DNA from: Acidimicrobiaceae bacterium
GTDB taxonomy: Bacteria > Actinomycetota > Acidimicrobiia > Acidimicrobiales > Aldehydirespiratoraceae
Assembly: GCA_026708645.1 (NCBI GenBank)
Contig: JAPOUM010000041.1
Location: forward strand, 1 to 64,000
DNA length: 64,000 bases
Reading direction: 5' to 3'
Of this stretch, positions 43,355-55,186 are shown piece by piece. Each line of letters starts with the position of its first letter. The stretch's first letter is position 1. Position numbers and translations under genes: made by a program. The notes beneath the pieces are model-generated. The model did not search any database. It was not told where the DNA came from and saw only the letters and a list, made by a program, of their open reading frames with translations.

Positions 43355-43912
43355 ATGAGCGACAACGGCTTGTGCAACAACGGCTCGAGCGACAACGGCT
43401 TGCAAAAGGAGGCCTTGCGAGAGGAGATGGACTGGTCGCTTTACGGACGCGGCGCGCGCGAGCTGGCGGAGATGATCGCGGCGGACCGTTACCGGCCCGA
43501 CATGATCTTGGCGATCGCCCGCGGCGGTCTGTTCTGCGCGGGGTCGCTGGGCTACGCGCTGTCGGTCAAGAACGTCTACGTGATGAACTGCGAGTACTAC
43601 ACCGGAGTCGGGGAGCGCCTCGAGGTTCCGGTGGTGCTGCCGCCGCAGCTCGACCTGGTCGATCACCGCGACTCGAAGATCCTGATCGCCGACGACGTCG
43701 CCGACACCGGCCACACCCTCAAGATGGTGCATGACTACTGTCTCGACGAGGTCGCCGAGGTGCGCTCGGCGGTGCTTTACGAGAAGCCGCATTCGCTGGT
43801 GAGCTGCGACTACGTGTGGCGGCGCACCGATCGCTGGATCAACTTCCCGTGGTCGACTCTGCCGCCTGTGGTGGAGTTGGCTGACACCGGATACAAGGTG
43901 CTCGACGCATGA
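43355..43912 (+). CDS. Purine-type phosphoribosyltransferase
   Basis: This 185-aa protein has the type I PRTase fold: the PRPP loop KILIADDVADTGHTLKMV near residue 112, ILAIARGGLFCAGSLGYAL near 50 and the C-terminal hood WINFPWSTLPP. It resembles xanthine/guanine phosphoribosyltransferases, which would salvage bases produced by the neighbours. The N-terminus (SDNGLCNNGSSDNGLQKE) is a short tandem repeat, so the real start may be the ATG of MDWSLYG. Its stop overlaps the start of the selenoprotein gene (ATGA), so the two are translationally coupled. Confidence 0.85.
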   Translation: MSDNGLCNNGSSDNGLQKEALREEMDWSLYGRGARELAEMIAADRYRPDMILAIARGGLFCAGSLGYALSVKNVYVMNCEYYTGVGERLEVPVVLPPQLDLVDHRDSKILIADDVADTGHTLKMVHDYCLDEVAEVRSAVLYEKPHSLVSCDYVWRRTDRWINFPWSTLPPVVELADTGYKVLDA

Positions 43913-45081
43913 TCGTGATAGCTGACGGCAAGACCACCGAAGCGGCTCAGCGCAGCGACGACCATGAGACCGACGACCACGAGAATCTGTGGTTGAAGCT
44001 TGACGAGTTGCCCGCAGCAACCGGCTGGCAGATGAAACCCGAAGGCGCCTGCCTCGGCGAGTTGTGCGTGCCGCTGCCTGAATCCAAGCGCGCCGAGTGG
44101 ACGGTCGACACCGAGGACGGGGCCTGGCTCAACTATTCGGAATTCGCTGACATGATCGGCCAGAAACAGGCGCACGACGGCGACGTGTGGAGCCTCAGCT
44201 CGGTGCCGGAAGTCCGGCGCTCCGGACTGGAATCAGCGATAGCACCGGATTTCGAGGTGGCTGAACGCAACGGCGACACGCTGCGTCTCTCTGACTTGCG
44301 CGGCCGCAAGGTGGTGCTTTTCACTTGGTCGTCCTGGTGAACCTGCCGTTTTGCCCTGCCGGTCTGGCAGGAACTGTACGAATCCATCGGGCCCGACCGT
44401 TTCGAGATGATCAGCGTCGCTCAAGACTCCGGCGGCGCGAAAGCGGTTGACAAATGGTTCGATCGAGCTTCTCCGACATTCCGCTGCGTGATCGACACGA
44501 CCCACCAGATCAGCTCGCTGTTCGGCTGGGTGAACTTGCCCTGCGCGGCGTGGATCGACGAGCAGGGCCGCGTAGTCCGCAGCAACGAGGGCGTTCTTCC
44601 GGCTGAGATGGGCGTCAATTTAGGAGTCGTCAAGCTCATCGCCGGAGACAGCTCCTTCTCGGACGCGACCCGCGACTGGATCGAGCACGGCGCCGCGAGC
44701 GAGCACGTCCTGTCGAGCGCCAAACTCGCCGAGCAGACCAAGCCCGTCACCGACGAGACTCTGCTGGCAGAGGCAGAGTTCAAGCTTGCTCTGCACTTCG
44801 AGGCTCAGGGCGACAAGGGGCGCGCCAGGCGGCATTTCGCGACGGCCTCGGAACTGGCGCCCGACAACTGGTTGTACCTGCGCCAAGGCTGGACCGCCAG
44901 CAGGAGCAGGGCCTACTCCGACTTGAAGTCCTACCGGCGAATGAGCCGGCTGAACAAGAACACCGACAAGGTCTTCTCTGACCGGACCGGGCTTCCCGGC
45001 GAGAACTACAGGCGCTTCACCCTGCCCGAATGGTTCTGGACCCCGATGCTGCAGCGCTTCAAGCAGCGACGGCGCCGCTGA
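43909..45081 (+). CDS. Thioredoxin-fold selenoprotein (UGA-encoded Sec at residue 144)
   Basis: The frame from ATG 43909 meets TGA at 44338-44340 and continues open in the same frame to 45081, giving 390 residues. Around the TGA it reads LFTWSSW-U-TCRFALPVWQELYESIG, the active-site context of TlpA/AhpC-type thioredoxin folds, with Sec and Cys in a U-x-C arrangement. The fold begins near residue 111 (APDFEV) and extends to the cis-proline region LPCAAWID near 206. A helical C-terminal region (250-340, TPR-like) and an N-terminal ~100-residue domain flank it. A hairpin with a GGTCT loop lies 14 nt after the TGA. Without Sec decoding the protein would end just before its active site. Confidence 0.85.
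44355..44371 (+). promoter_or_regulatory. Bacterial SECIS-like hairpin
   Basis: CCTGCC (44355-44360) pairs perfectly with GGCAGG (44366-44371), leaving a five-base loop GGTCT. In Escherichia coli fdhF the SelB-binding stem-loop also displays GGUCU at its apex, with about 18 nt between UGA and loop. Here it is 20 nt. No bulged U is apparent. It would recruit SelB and Sec-tRNA to the UGA at 44338-44340. Confidence 0.75.
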
Positions 45082-45103
45082 GCCCCCCCCCCCCCAGCGG
45101 CGC
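45072..45103 (+). terminator. Hairpin with C13 loop ending the selenoprotein gene
   Basis: GCGCCGCTG (45072-45080) pairs with CAGCGGCGC (45095-45103). The loop is largely a run of 13 C (45083-45095). The stop codon TGA (45079-45081) is inside the left arm. No U-tract follows. It is a probable terminator between the purine cluster and the next promoter. Confidence 0.55.
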
Positions 45104-45175
45104 GGCCTGTGAGCCGCAACGCCGGGCACGCCCCTGCACCCACGGCCTCGCGCAAGCACAACGACGGCGCCGCAC

Positions 45176-45181
45176 TAGTCT
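45176..45181 (+). promoter_or_regulatory. -10 box of leaderless acyl-CoA dehydrogenase gene
   Basis: TAGTCT lies 7 nt before GTG 45189, the leaderless pattern seen across this window. There is no ribosome-binding site upstream of the GTG, in keeping with a leaderless message. Confidence 0.5.
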
Positions 45182-45188
45182 GTGACGC

Positions 45189-46427
45189 GTGCAAGCTCGA
45201 GGATCCGCAGAACCCCTGTCGGATGCCGAGCAGGAGGCGTTCCGCTCCCGTTGCCGCGCCTTCCTCGACGAGCACGCCACAGGAAACTCACTGGACGGAG
45301 AATCAGACCAGCGCGGCGAGCTGCGTCTGCGAGCAGCCCGGAAATTCCAGAAAGCTCTCGCCGACACGGGTCTGGCGGGACTGACCTACCCGGTCGAATA
45401 CGGCGGCGCCGGCCTCACCAAGACCCACGAGAGGATCTGGCGCGACACCTACAGCGAATACCCGGACATGACTTTCGAGCTTCTGATCTCTCAGGGCATG
45501 TGCCTGCCGATGGTGGCCGAATACGGCAGCCACGACCAGAAGCAGAAATACCTGGCGGAGATGATCTCCGGCAACGAAGTCTGGTGCCAGATGTTCTCTG
45601 AGCCGGGCGCCGGCTCTGATGTGGCAGGTTTGCAGACCCGAGCCGAGCGCGACGGCGACGAATGGGTCGTCAACGGCCAGAAAGTGTGGATCACGCTGGC
45701 GCATCTGTGCGACTACGGGATCATCATCGCGCGCACCGATCCGACAGTTCCCAAACACGCCGGGATCTCGATGTTCATAGTGCCTATGGACGCCCCCGGC
45801 GTGGAGGTGCGACCGATTCATCAAATCGACGGCAGCACCCATTTCAACGAAGTTTTCTTCAGTGACGCCCGAATCGGCGCCGACGGCCTGCTCGGCGATC
45901 TCAACAACGGCTGGCGCATGGCTACCGCCATGCTGATGTACGAGCGGGTGGCCATCGGTTCGGGCACCACCGGCGGGGTGACCACCGACCGCAGCGACCG
46001 GCTGATCGAGGAAGCCCGAAAGCGCGGCGTGAGCCGGGACCCGAACCTGCGGCAGAAGCTGATGCGGCTGCGCACGCTCGAGACGTGCCTGTCTCTGGTG
46101 GCGATGCGCACCCGTGCAGAGATCAAAGCGGGGCGCACGCCCGGGCCGGGCGGCTCGGTCGGCAAGCTGGCGACTGTGGCGATCGCCGATCTCCAGACCG
46201 AGGTGTCGCTGGCCATCACCGGGGCTTCCGGCGTGGCCTGGGAGGACGAGTCGGACGCTTTCTGGCAGCGCCAAGCGCTGGCGTCGCTGTCGGACGGGAT
46301 CGCCGGCGGCACCACCGAGATCCAGCGAAACATCATCGGCGACCGCGTGCTGGGACTGCCACGCGACGTCAGCGTCGACTCAGGGATCCCCTATCAGGAT
46401 CTCAAGGTCGGCACGCAGCGCGCCTGA
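45189..46427 (+). CDS. Acyl-CoA dehydrogenase family protein
   Basis: This 412-aa FAD enzyme of the FadE type has FAD and substrate motifs in MFSEPGAGSDVAGLQTRAE near residue 140, KVWITLAHLCDYGIIIARTD near 168 and, near the end, GGTTEIQRNIIGDRVLGLPRD. The catalytic glutamate found just before GT in classical acyl-CoA dehydrogenases is replaced (IAGGTTEIQ), a variant common in actinobacterial FadE enzymes that use another residue or a partner subunit. No partner is adjacent. The substrate is unknown. It stands as a single leaderless gene. Confidence 0.88.
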   Translation: MQARGSAEPLSDAEQEAFRSRCRAFLDEHATGNSLDGESDQRGELRLRAARKFQKALADTGLAGLTYPVEYGGAGLTKTHERIWRDTYSEYPDMTFELLISQGMCLPMVAEYGSHDQKQKYLAEMISGNEVWCQMFSEPGAGSDVAGLQTRAERDGDEWVVNGQKVWITLAHLCDYGIIIARTDPTVPKHAGISMFIVPMDAPGVEVRPIHQIDGSTHFNEVFFSDARIGADGLLGDLNNGWRMATAMLMYERVAIGSGTTGGVTTDRSDRLIEEARKRGVSRDPNLRQKLMRLRTLETCLSLVAMRTRAEIKAGRTPGPGGSVGKLATVAIADLQTEVSLAITGASGVAWEDESDAFWQRQALASLSDGIAGGTTEIQRNIIGDRVLGLPRDVSVDSGIPYQDLKVGTQRA

Positions 46428-46568
46428 ACCGCCAGCGCCGGCCGCCGGATCAGAAGCCATCAGAGTCGAAGCCGCCGTAGCGAAGCAACCGAAATCAGAG
46501 TCACCGGAATCAGAGTCACCAGAGTCAACAGGGGCCAGAGTCAACAGGGGCCACAAGGGAGGGCGGCG

Positions 46569-47681
46569 ATGCGCATCGGAGTTCCCAAAGAGATCAAGAG
46601 CGAGGAACGTCGAGTCGGATTGACCCCCGACAGCGTGCGCGAGGTCACCGACCGCGGCCATGAAGTGTTCGTCGAGCGCGGGGCGGGCGCAGGCGCCGGT
46701 TTCAGCGACGACGAGTACACCGACCGTGGAGCGGTGCTGGCCGAAGACGCCGACGAGCTGTTCGACGCCGGGGAACTGATAGTCAAGGTCAAGGAGCCGC
46801 AAGCGCCGGAACGGGCGAGGCTGCGGTCTGACCACACCCTTTTCACCTATCTGCATCTGGCGCCCGACCCGGATCAAGCCCGTGACCTGATCGCCAGCGG
46901 CGCCACCGCCATCGCCTATGAGTCGGTGACGGACGAGCGCGGCAGGCTGCCGCTGCTGGCGCCGATGTCGCAGGTGGCCGGACGCATGGCGATCCAGGCT
47001 GGGGCCCACTGCCTGGAGGCGTCGGGCGGCGGCCGTGGGGTGCTGCTGGGAGGAGTCCCCGGAGTGGCCGCGGCACCGGTCACTGTGATCGGCGGAGGCG
47101 TGGTCGGCAGCAACGCCGTGCAGATGGCTCTGGGACTGGGCGCGGACGTCACCGTTCTGGATCGCGACGCTGCGGTGCTCGAGTCGCTGGCCGACCGCCA
47201 CGGGCCGGCGTTGCGCACCGTCTACTCGACCCCCACCCGGCTGGCGCAGGCGGTCTACACCGCCGATCTGGTGGTGGGGGCGGTGCTTCTGCCCGGCGCC
47301 CGGGCGCCTCGGTTGATCACCCGGCAGATGGTGAAGGTGATGAGGCCCGGCACGGTGGTGGTGGACGTGGCCATCGACCAGGGCGGCTGCGCCGAGACCT
47401 CCAAACCCACGACCCACGCCGATCCGACTTTCGTGGTCGACGAGGTGGTTCACTACTGCGTGGCCAACATGCCCGGGGCGGTGCCGCGCACCGCTACGCA
47501 GGCCCTCAACAACGCCACGCTCTCCTACGTGCTCAAACTGGCGGACTCGGGGGTGGTGGAGGCCGTCGCCGGCGACAAAGGCCTCCAAGACGGGCTCAAC
47601 GTGCGCCGCGGCCTCATCACCGAGCCCGCCGTGGCCGAAGCCTTGGATCTCGAATACACCGAGCCGCTCGCCGCGCTCTGA
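46569..47681 (+). CDS. ald: Alanine dehydrogenase
   Basis: This 370-aa NAD-dependent enzyme interconverts alanine and pyruvate plus ammonia. It has [20 protein letters not shown] at the start, the pyruvate-binding lysine in [10 protein letters not shown] near residue 75, the catalytic histidine in TYLHLAPD near 96, the NAD motif [17 protein letters not shown] near 175 and the catalytic aspartate in [21 protein letters not shown] near 270. Family length and motifs are complete. A GGGAGGGC ribosome-binding site precedes ATG 46569. The 140 bp before it contain two small tandem duplications (GAATCAGAGTCACC and AGAGTCAACAGGGGCC). Confidence 0.95.
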   Translation: MRIGVPKEIKSEERRVGLTPDSVREVTDRGHEVFVERGAGAGAGFSDDEYTDRGAVLAEDADELFDAGELIVKVKEPQAPERARLRSDHTLFTYLHLAPDPDQARDLIASGATAIAYESVTDERGRLPLLAPMSQVAGRMAIQAGAHCLEASGGGRGVLLGGVPGVAAAPVTVIGGGVVGSNAVQMALGLGADVTVLDRDAAVLESLADRHGPALRTVYSTPTRLAQAVYTADLVVGAVLLPGARAPRLITRQMVKVMRPGTVVVDVAIDQGGCAETSKPTTHADPTFVVDEVVHYCVANMPGAVPRTATQALNNATLSYVLKLADSGVVEAVAGDKGLQDGLNVRRGLITEPAVAEALDLEYTEPLAAL

Positions 47682-47854
47682 CCATCGCAGCTAGCGGGCT
47701 GCCGCTTCACCCTCAGGCTTCCGTCCAGTCGAGCTGAGCGGGGCGACCGGGCGCAGACGCGATGCCGGCCGCACAGCCGCCGGCAGAAAGCCGATGCCGA
47801 CCAGCGGCCGTCCAATCGTGGCAGACTGAGGACGAGTGATTCGGAGGCACAGTC

Positions 47855-48067
47855 GTGGCATTCCTGCGCCCGAGGGCTGACAACTGGCGTAGTGACGTGC
47901 CTGGGGCTCGCTGGTTCAAGGCCGACTTGCATGTCCGCACCATCGACGACGCTCCGGGCAGCCTCGTGCAATCGCCCGGCGCCGGCGGAAATCCGCCGGA
48001 CTCCGAAGAGGAACTGCGAGGGTATGCACGCCGCTTCCTGCAGACGCGATGCAGACCAAGCCGCTGA
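47855..48067 (+). pseudogene. TrlF-family gene fragment 1 (start of PHP domain)
   Basis: The start (RWFKADLHVRTIDDAPGS) matches the metal-binding opening of the PHP domain in TrlF-type PHP-ATPases (usually ADLHVHT; here His has become Arg). It ends after about 70 codons, when most of the PHP domain would follow, and it is out of frame with fragment 2. It is a deletion-frameshift remnant. Confidence 0.6.
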
Positions 48068-48639
48068 TCAAAGAGTTCGTCACCCGACACCGCTTGCCGT
48101 TCTTCCACAGCAGCGGAGCGCTCGACCCTGAAGACATCGGCAAACGTCACGTCTGGATCAAGATGGCCGGCCCCACCATCGAAGCCCTGCGCCAGGCATT
48201 CATCGCAGCCGAAGCCCGCGTGCGCTGCGGCCACGAACTCGACTCCGACGGGGACATCCGAGACCTCGCCCATCCGCCGGACGCGACACTACACACTCAC
48301 CCGTGGCTCAAAGCGGTGACGGTGACAGGCAAGGCCTCCTTCTTCGGCCACGCCGACGAGGGATGCGCCCCTACCCGTTTCGAGTTCAGCCCCGACCTCA
48401 CTTGCATCATCGGCGGGAGCATGACCGGGAAGAGCACTCTGCTCGACGGCCTGCGGGTGCATGTCGAAGCTTCCTTGCCGCTGGACGAGAGAGCGCGCAA
48501 CGACGTCACCCAAAGAGCGCAGAATCGACTGCTCGCCGGCTCAGCCGTCGTCGATCTTGAATGCCCCGGCAGCGACCCCACCGCCGGCGACCATGAGAGA
48601 TGGCCTGCGATCTTCTACACGCAGGGGGAACGACCATGA
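48049..48639 (+). pseudogene. TrlF-family gene fragment 2 (end of PHP domain and Walker A)
   Basis: In a different frame from its neighbours, 196 codons encode FFHSSGALDPEDIGKRHVWIKM, typical of the sequence after the PHP domain, then the AAA-like ATPase start FSPDLTCIIGGSMTGKSTLLDGL with Walker A, and IFYTQGE before the stop at 48639. This is the best-preserved portion of the broken gene. Confidence 0.65.
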
Positions 48640-49312
48640 GGATCCGCGGCCTTCGCCCGACCGACTGCTCGAAGCGCTGGACGCCGACAATCTGGCTTCA
48701 CTCGGCATGAGCGACGCCGTGCAGGCGACATTCCGCTCCCAGACGACACCCTCGAAACGCCGCGAATTGGCAGCGGTGCGGTGCCCGGACCGCTACTTGC
48801 TCGAGTTCGGATCCGACGACGACGGGCATCGCCCGCTCAGCGAATTATCCGGCGGCAAGCGTGTCAACCTTCTCCTCTCGCTGCTGCTGGAGACGGCCGA
48901 CGATCGGCCCTTGGTCATCGATCAGCCCGAGGACGAACTGGACAACCGATTCCTGTTCGAGACTCTGCTGCCCGCGCTGCGGGAGGCGTTGGTGAATTCT
49001 GTGGCGCATCGTGATTACGCGATCACAGGCGCCAAAGTGCTTCTCGAAGTTTTTGCGAGCCGAGTCGAAGTGACCAGTCCGGGCACTCTGCCCAACCACA
49101 TGACCACCGACAGCGTTCGAGCCGGTGGCATGGCACGGTCTCGCAACGAGTCCATGGCGAACTATCTGCTCGCGCTCGGGTTCATGGAGCGACGGGGACG
49201 CGGCTGGCCGGTCATGCGGCGCGCCATGCAGGAGTTCAACGGCACCGAGCCTGAGATCGACCATGGCCCCGAAAGCGGCTTCGTGCGCGTGCGTTTCCAT
49301 CTCGGCCCCTGA
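48638..49312 (+). pseudogene. TrlF ATPase end fused to AlbA-like ATP-binding tail
   Basis: The frame shifts back after 48638. It encodes the ABC-like signature LSGGKRVNLLLSLLLET and Walker B PLVIDQPEDELDN of the TrlF ATPase. It then passes without a gap into REALVNSVAHRDYAI, with VTSPGTLPN and the tail pattern of AlbA/AAA_4 (RecG-related) proteins to 49312. The join at about 48970 looks like a deletion between two genes that share a helix ending in PALREAL. Both halves are incomplete, so it is probably non-functional, although the last frame is long enough to be made. Confidence 0.6.
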
Positions 49313-49420
49313 TCCGGTCGCCGCTCCGGGCGAACACAACCAAGACGCTCTCGCCCGCCTCGCCCGCCAAAGTGCCGCCGCTGTGTCGGCTGCCAGCGAG
49401 CGCGACGGCGGGCGGCGGCG

Positions 49421-50314
49421 CTATTCGTTCAGGTGCATCGACACTGCCAGGATCGATCCGAACACGGCGACCCCGGCCGCGATGGCCAGCACCAGCAGAT
49501 TGACCTGCAACAGTTCCGCGTCGTCGACTTTGAAACCGGCCAGCAGCTGCAATCCGTCGGCGGTGCTGAACTGGTCGATCACATAGTTGCGCAGGAGCGC
49601 GTTCGTGGTCATGGCCACGACCGCGCCGAGCATGCCCTGAACCAGGCCCTCGAGCATGAACGGCACCCGTATGAACCATTTGGTGGCCCCGACCAGACGC
49701 ATGATCTCTATCTCTGTGCGTCGGTTGTTGATGGCCACCGCCAGAGTGTTCAAGATCAGCAGAGTCGAAGCTCCCAGCAGCACGATCGAGCCGATGAAGA
49801 GCGCTCTGCCCGTGCGGTTGGAGAGGTTCTGGACGTCACGGATCACGTCACCGGCGAAAGTGACCGTGCGAACCCCGGGCTTGCCCTTGAACTGGCTGCC
49901 GAGCTCTTCGACCACGTCGGGATCAGGGTCGACCGGCACCACCCGGTAATAGGGGGGGACGCCTTCGGCGTCGATGATCTCGAGCACTTCGGGCGTGTCC
50001 TCGAAGAACTCTCTGAACTCCTCATAGGACTGCCGGCGGTCCACATACTCCCAGCGCTGCACGCCGGGGCTCTCGCTGAGCTGGTTGCGGACGCTCACAT
50101 CCTCGGCGCTGCCGTCGCCGCTGTTCATCCAGACGATGAACTCGACGCCGTCCTGCCAGCGTGCAGTGGCGCCGTCGACCGCCACTTGGAACAGCATGAA
50201 ACCCCCGAACATCGCCAGCGACACACCCACCGTGACCACGGTGGCCACAGCCAGCAAGACGTTGCGCCACAGGTTCTGGCCCGTCTCGCGCAACACGTAT
50301 CTAAGGCTGAACAT
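49421..50314 (-). CDS. ftsX: Cell division ABC transporter permease FtsX
   Basis: FtsX is the four-helix membrane partner of FtsE that activates peptidoglycan hydrolases at the division site. The 297-aa protein shows MFSLRYVLRETGQNLWRN, an N-terminal helix (near 20-40), a large extracellular loop (about 45-165), and three C-terminal helices with the conserved EIEIMRLVGATKWFIRVPFMLEG. It lies 199 bp after ftsE, an unusually wide gap for this normally tight pair. Confidence 0.93.
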   Translation of the reverse strand: MFSLRYVLRETGQNLWRNVLLAVATVVTVGVSLAMFGGFMLFQVAVDGATARWQDGVEFIVWMNSGDGSAEDVSVRNQLSESPGVQRWEYVDRRQSYEEFREFFEDTPEVLEIIDAEGVPPYYRVVPVDPDPDVVEELGSQFKGKPGVRTVTFAGDVIRDVQNLSNRTGRALFIGSIVLLGASTLLILNTLAVAINNRRTEIEIMRLVGATKWFIRVPFMLEGLVQGMLGAVVAMTTNALLRNYVIDQFSTADGLQLLAGFKVDDAELLQVNLLVLAIAAGVAVFGSILAVSMHLNE

Positions 50315-50513
50315 CGCGTCTGCTCATCTCAGGGGAATTTGATCTCGGCGTGCTGCTTCTTACCGGTGTCTCGGGTCGCGTCCAGCTGCGTCCTGCTGTC
50401 TCCGTCCGACTTCTCCGGCGGCTGACCCCGGAAGCCGCCCGCAGAGGCCGCATATGGAGGCCGCATATGTAGGCCGCCTATAGGAGCTGCCTGCGAAGGC
50501 TCGTGCGGAAGCG

Positions 50514-51191
50514 TCACTGGTAGACGCCTCGGGCCTGGTCTCGCACCACCATCCCCCGATCCAGCTCCACCACACGCTGGCGCATGCTGTCGACGATGCT
50601 GCGATCGTGGGTAGCCATCACCACCGTGGTGCCGATCTCGTTGATCCGCTCCAGCAGTCCCATGATGCCGACCGAGGTCTTGGGGTCGAGATTGCCGGTG
50701 GGCTCGTCGGCCAACAGGATCAGCGGCCGGTTCACGAAAGCCCGCGCGATGGAGACCCTCTGCTGCTCACCGCCGGACAGTTCATGAGGGAAACGGTCCA
50801 TCTTGCGCGCCAAGCCGACGAGCTCCAATATGGCGGGCACTTGGCGATTGATGACTTGGGGCCCTTTGCCGATCACTTCGAGAGCGAAAGCCACGTTCTC
50901 GGCCACGGTCTTCTTCTGCAGCAGCTTGTAGTCCTGGAACACGTAGCCGATGTTGCGGCGCAGAAAAGGCACCCGCCAGCCGCTGAGCCTGCCGATGTCG
51001 CGTCCCGCCACGAAGATCCGCCCGTTCTCGGGCACGTCCTCGCGGTTGAGCAGCCGGATGAAAGTCGACTTCCCCGAACCCGACGGCCCCACGAGAAAAA
51101 CGAATTCGCCTTTGCCGATGTCGATGTTGACGTCGCGCAGAGCCACCACGTCGCCTTTGAACACCTTGGTGACCTTCTCCATCTTGATCAT
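50514..51191 (-). CDS. ftsE: Cell division ATP-binding protein FtsE
   Basis: This 225-aa ABC ATPase has Walker [15 protein letters not shown] near residue 35, the Q-loop in [10 protein letters not shown], the signature [15 protein letters not shown] near 137 and Walker [12 protein letters not shown] with the H-loop MATHD. It works with FtsX at the divisome. Its start overlaps the last base of the prfB stop (TGATG), so it is coupled to release factor 2. The spacer to ftsX holds a tandem repeat of GGAGGCCGCATAT. Confidence 0.95.
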   Translation of the reverse strand: MIKMEKVTKVFKGDVVALRDVNIDIGKGEFVFLVGPSGSGKSTFIRLLNREDVPENGRIFVAGRDIGRLSGWRVPFLRRNIGYVFQDYKLLQKKTVAENVAFALEVIGKGPQVINRQVPAILELVGLARKMDRFPHELSGGEQQRVSIARAFVNRPLILLADEPTGNLDPKTSVGIMGLLERINEIGTTVVMATHDRSIVDSMRQRVVELDRGMVVRDQARGVYQ

Positions 51192-52357
51192 CAGGAGTCC
51201 CTTCCGGCCGCAGGCGGCGCAGCGACGCTAGCAGAACCCTGCTGCGGCGCTGCTTCGCCCGAGGCGCGGCTCCATCGCAGCCAAGACTCCATGAACGGAT
51301 CCAGGTCGCCGCCGAGCACAGCGTCGATGTTGGGGGTCTCGTGGCGTGTGCGCTGGTCTTTGACCATCTGATAGGGCTGCATCACGTAGCTGCGGATCTG
51401 GCTGCCGAAACCGACCTTCTGCTGCTCTCCCTTGATGCCCGCGATCTCGTCCGCGAGGCGTTTGCGCTCCAGGTTCAACAGCTTGGCGGCCAGCATCTGC
51501 ATGGCCCTCTCCTTGTTCTGGTGCTGGCTGCGCTCGTTCTGGCAGCTGGTGACGATGCCGGTGGGCAGATGAGTGATCCGCACCGCCGAGTCGGTGACGT
51601 TGACATGCTGGCCGCCGGCGCCCGAGGATCGGTAGGTGTCGACACGCAGGTCCTTCTCTTCAATGTCGACCTGCTCGGAGACCTCCGCGAAGAACGGGGC
51701 CACGTCCACCGCAGTGAACGCGGTCTGACGCTTGCCTTCATTGTTGAACGGCGAGATCCGCACCAGGCGATGCACTCCGTGCTCGCTGCGCATCCAGCCG
51801 TAGGCGCGGCGGCCCTTCAGCAGGAAATCGACGCTGGAGTAGCCGGCTTCGGCGCCCTCGGACAGGGCGGTCACCTCCATCTCGAAGCCGCGGCGCTCGG
51901 CCCAGCGCCGATACATCCGCAGCAGCATCTCGGCCCAGTCCTGCGAGTCGGTGCCGCCCTCCCCGGACTTGATCTGACAGACAGCGTCGCGCTCGTCGAA
52001 CTCCCCGGTGAACAGCGAGCGCAGCTCCAAGTCGTCGAAACGCTCCGCTATGGCGGCCACGAGACGCGCTATCTCGCCTTCTTCGGAGGCGTCGCCCTCC
52101 TCCACGGCCAGCTGATTGAGGGTCTCGGCGTCTGAGATGTCGGCGTCCAAGCGATCGAACAGCGCTAGGTCGTCGGTCACCACCGCCAGTTCGGAAGTCA
52201 CGGCGCGGGCGCGTTCGGGCTGGTCCCACAGATCAGGCCGCGACGACTCTGCCTCGAGCTGCGGCAGCCGGGCGCGGAGCGCGTCGACCCGCAGGTAGGC
52301 CTCAGCTTGCCGGTGACGGTCTCGCAGCCGTCGCAGCTCGTCGCCGAAGTCCTGCAC
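51191..52357 (-). CDS. prfB: Peptide chain release factor 2
   Basis: RF2 terminates translation at UGA and UAA. The 388-aa protein has the specificity tripeptide SPF in RISPFN near residue 203, the catalytic GGQ motif in [21 protein letters not shown] near 250 and the N-terminal [11 protein letters not shown]. The gene is in one frame from a GTG start, without the autoregulatory UGA frameshift found in many bacteria. The presence of a UGA recoding gene (43909) in the same genome makes RF2 a competitor at that codon. Confidence 0.95.
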   Translation of the reverse strand: MQDFGDELRRLRDRHRQAEAYLRVDALRARLPQLEAESSRPDLWDQPERARAVTSELAVVTDDLALFDRLDADISDAETLNQLAVEEGDASEEGEIARLVAAIAERFDDLELRSLFTGEFDERDAVCQIKSGEGGTDSQDWAEMLLRMYRRWAERRGFEMEVTALSEGAEAGYSSVDFLLKGRRAYGWMRSEHGVHRLVRISPFNNEGKRQTAFTAVDVAPFFAEVSEQVDIEEKDLRVDTYRSSGAGGQHVNVTDSAVRITHLPTGIVTSCQNERSQHQNKERAMQMLAAKLLNLERKRLADEIAGIKGEQQKVGFGSQIRSYVMQPYQMVKDQRTRHETPNIDAVLGGDLDPFMESWLRWSRASGEAAPQQGSASVAAPPAAGRDS

Positions 52358-52378
52358 AGGATCGCTCCCAGAGCCGGG

Positions 52379-55117
<2,739 letters not shown>

Positions 55118-55186
55118 TCCCCTACTAACCGTCCTGTCTGTCCCCTATTGCCTGTCCTCTATTGCCTGTCTGCGTCCGCGTGCGGG

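Noticed and set aside
44338-44340. TGA as an ordinary stop or pseudogene mutation splitting a thioredoxin gene in two
   Set aside because: Only this one interruption exists, it lies at the redox-active position, and the GGTCT-loop hairpin stands at the right distance. No second frameshift or decay is seen.
52290-52357. Programmed frameshift in prfB
   Set aside because: The gene reads in one frame from GTG through the [11 protein letters not shown] region without an internal UGA, so no frameshift is needed.
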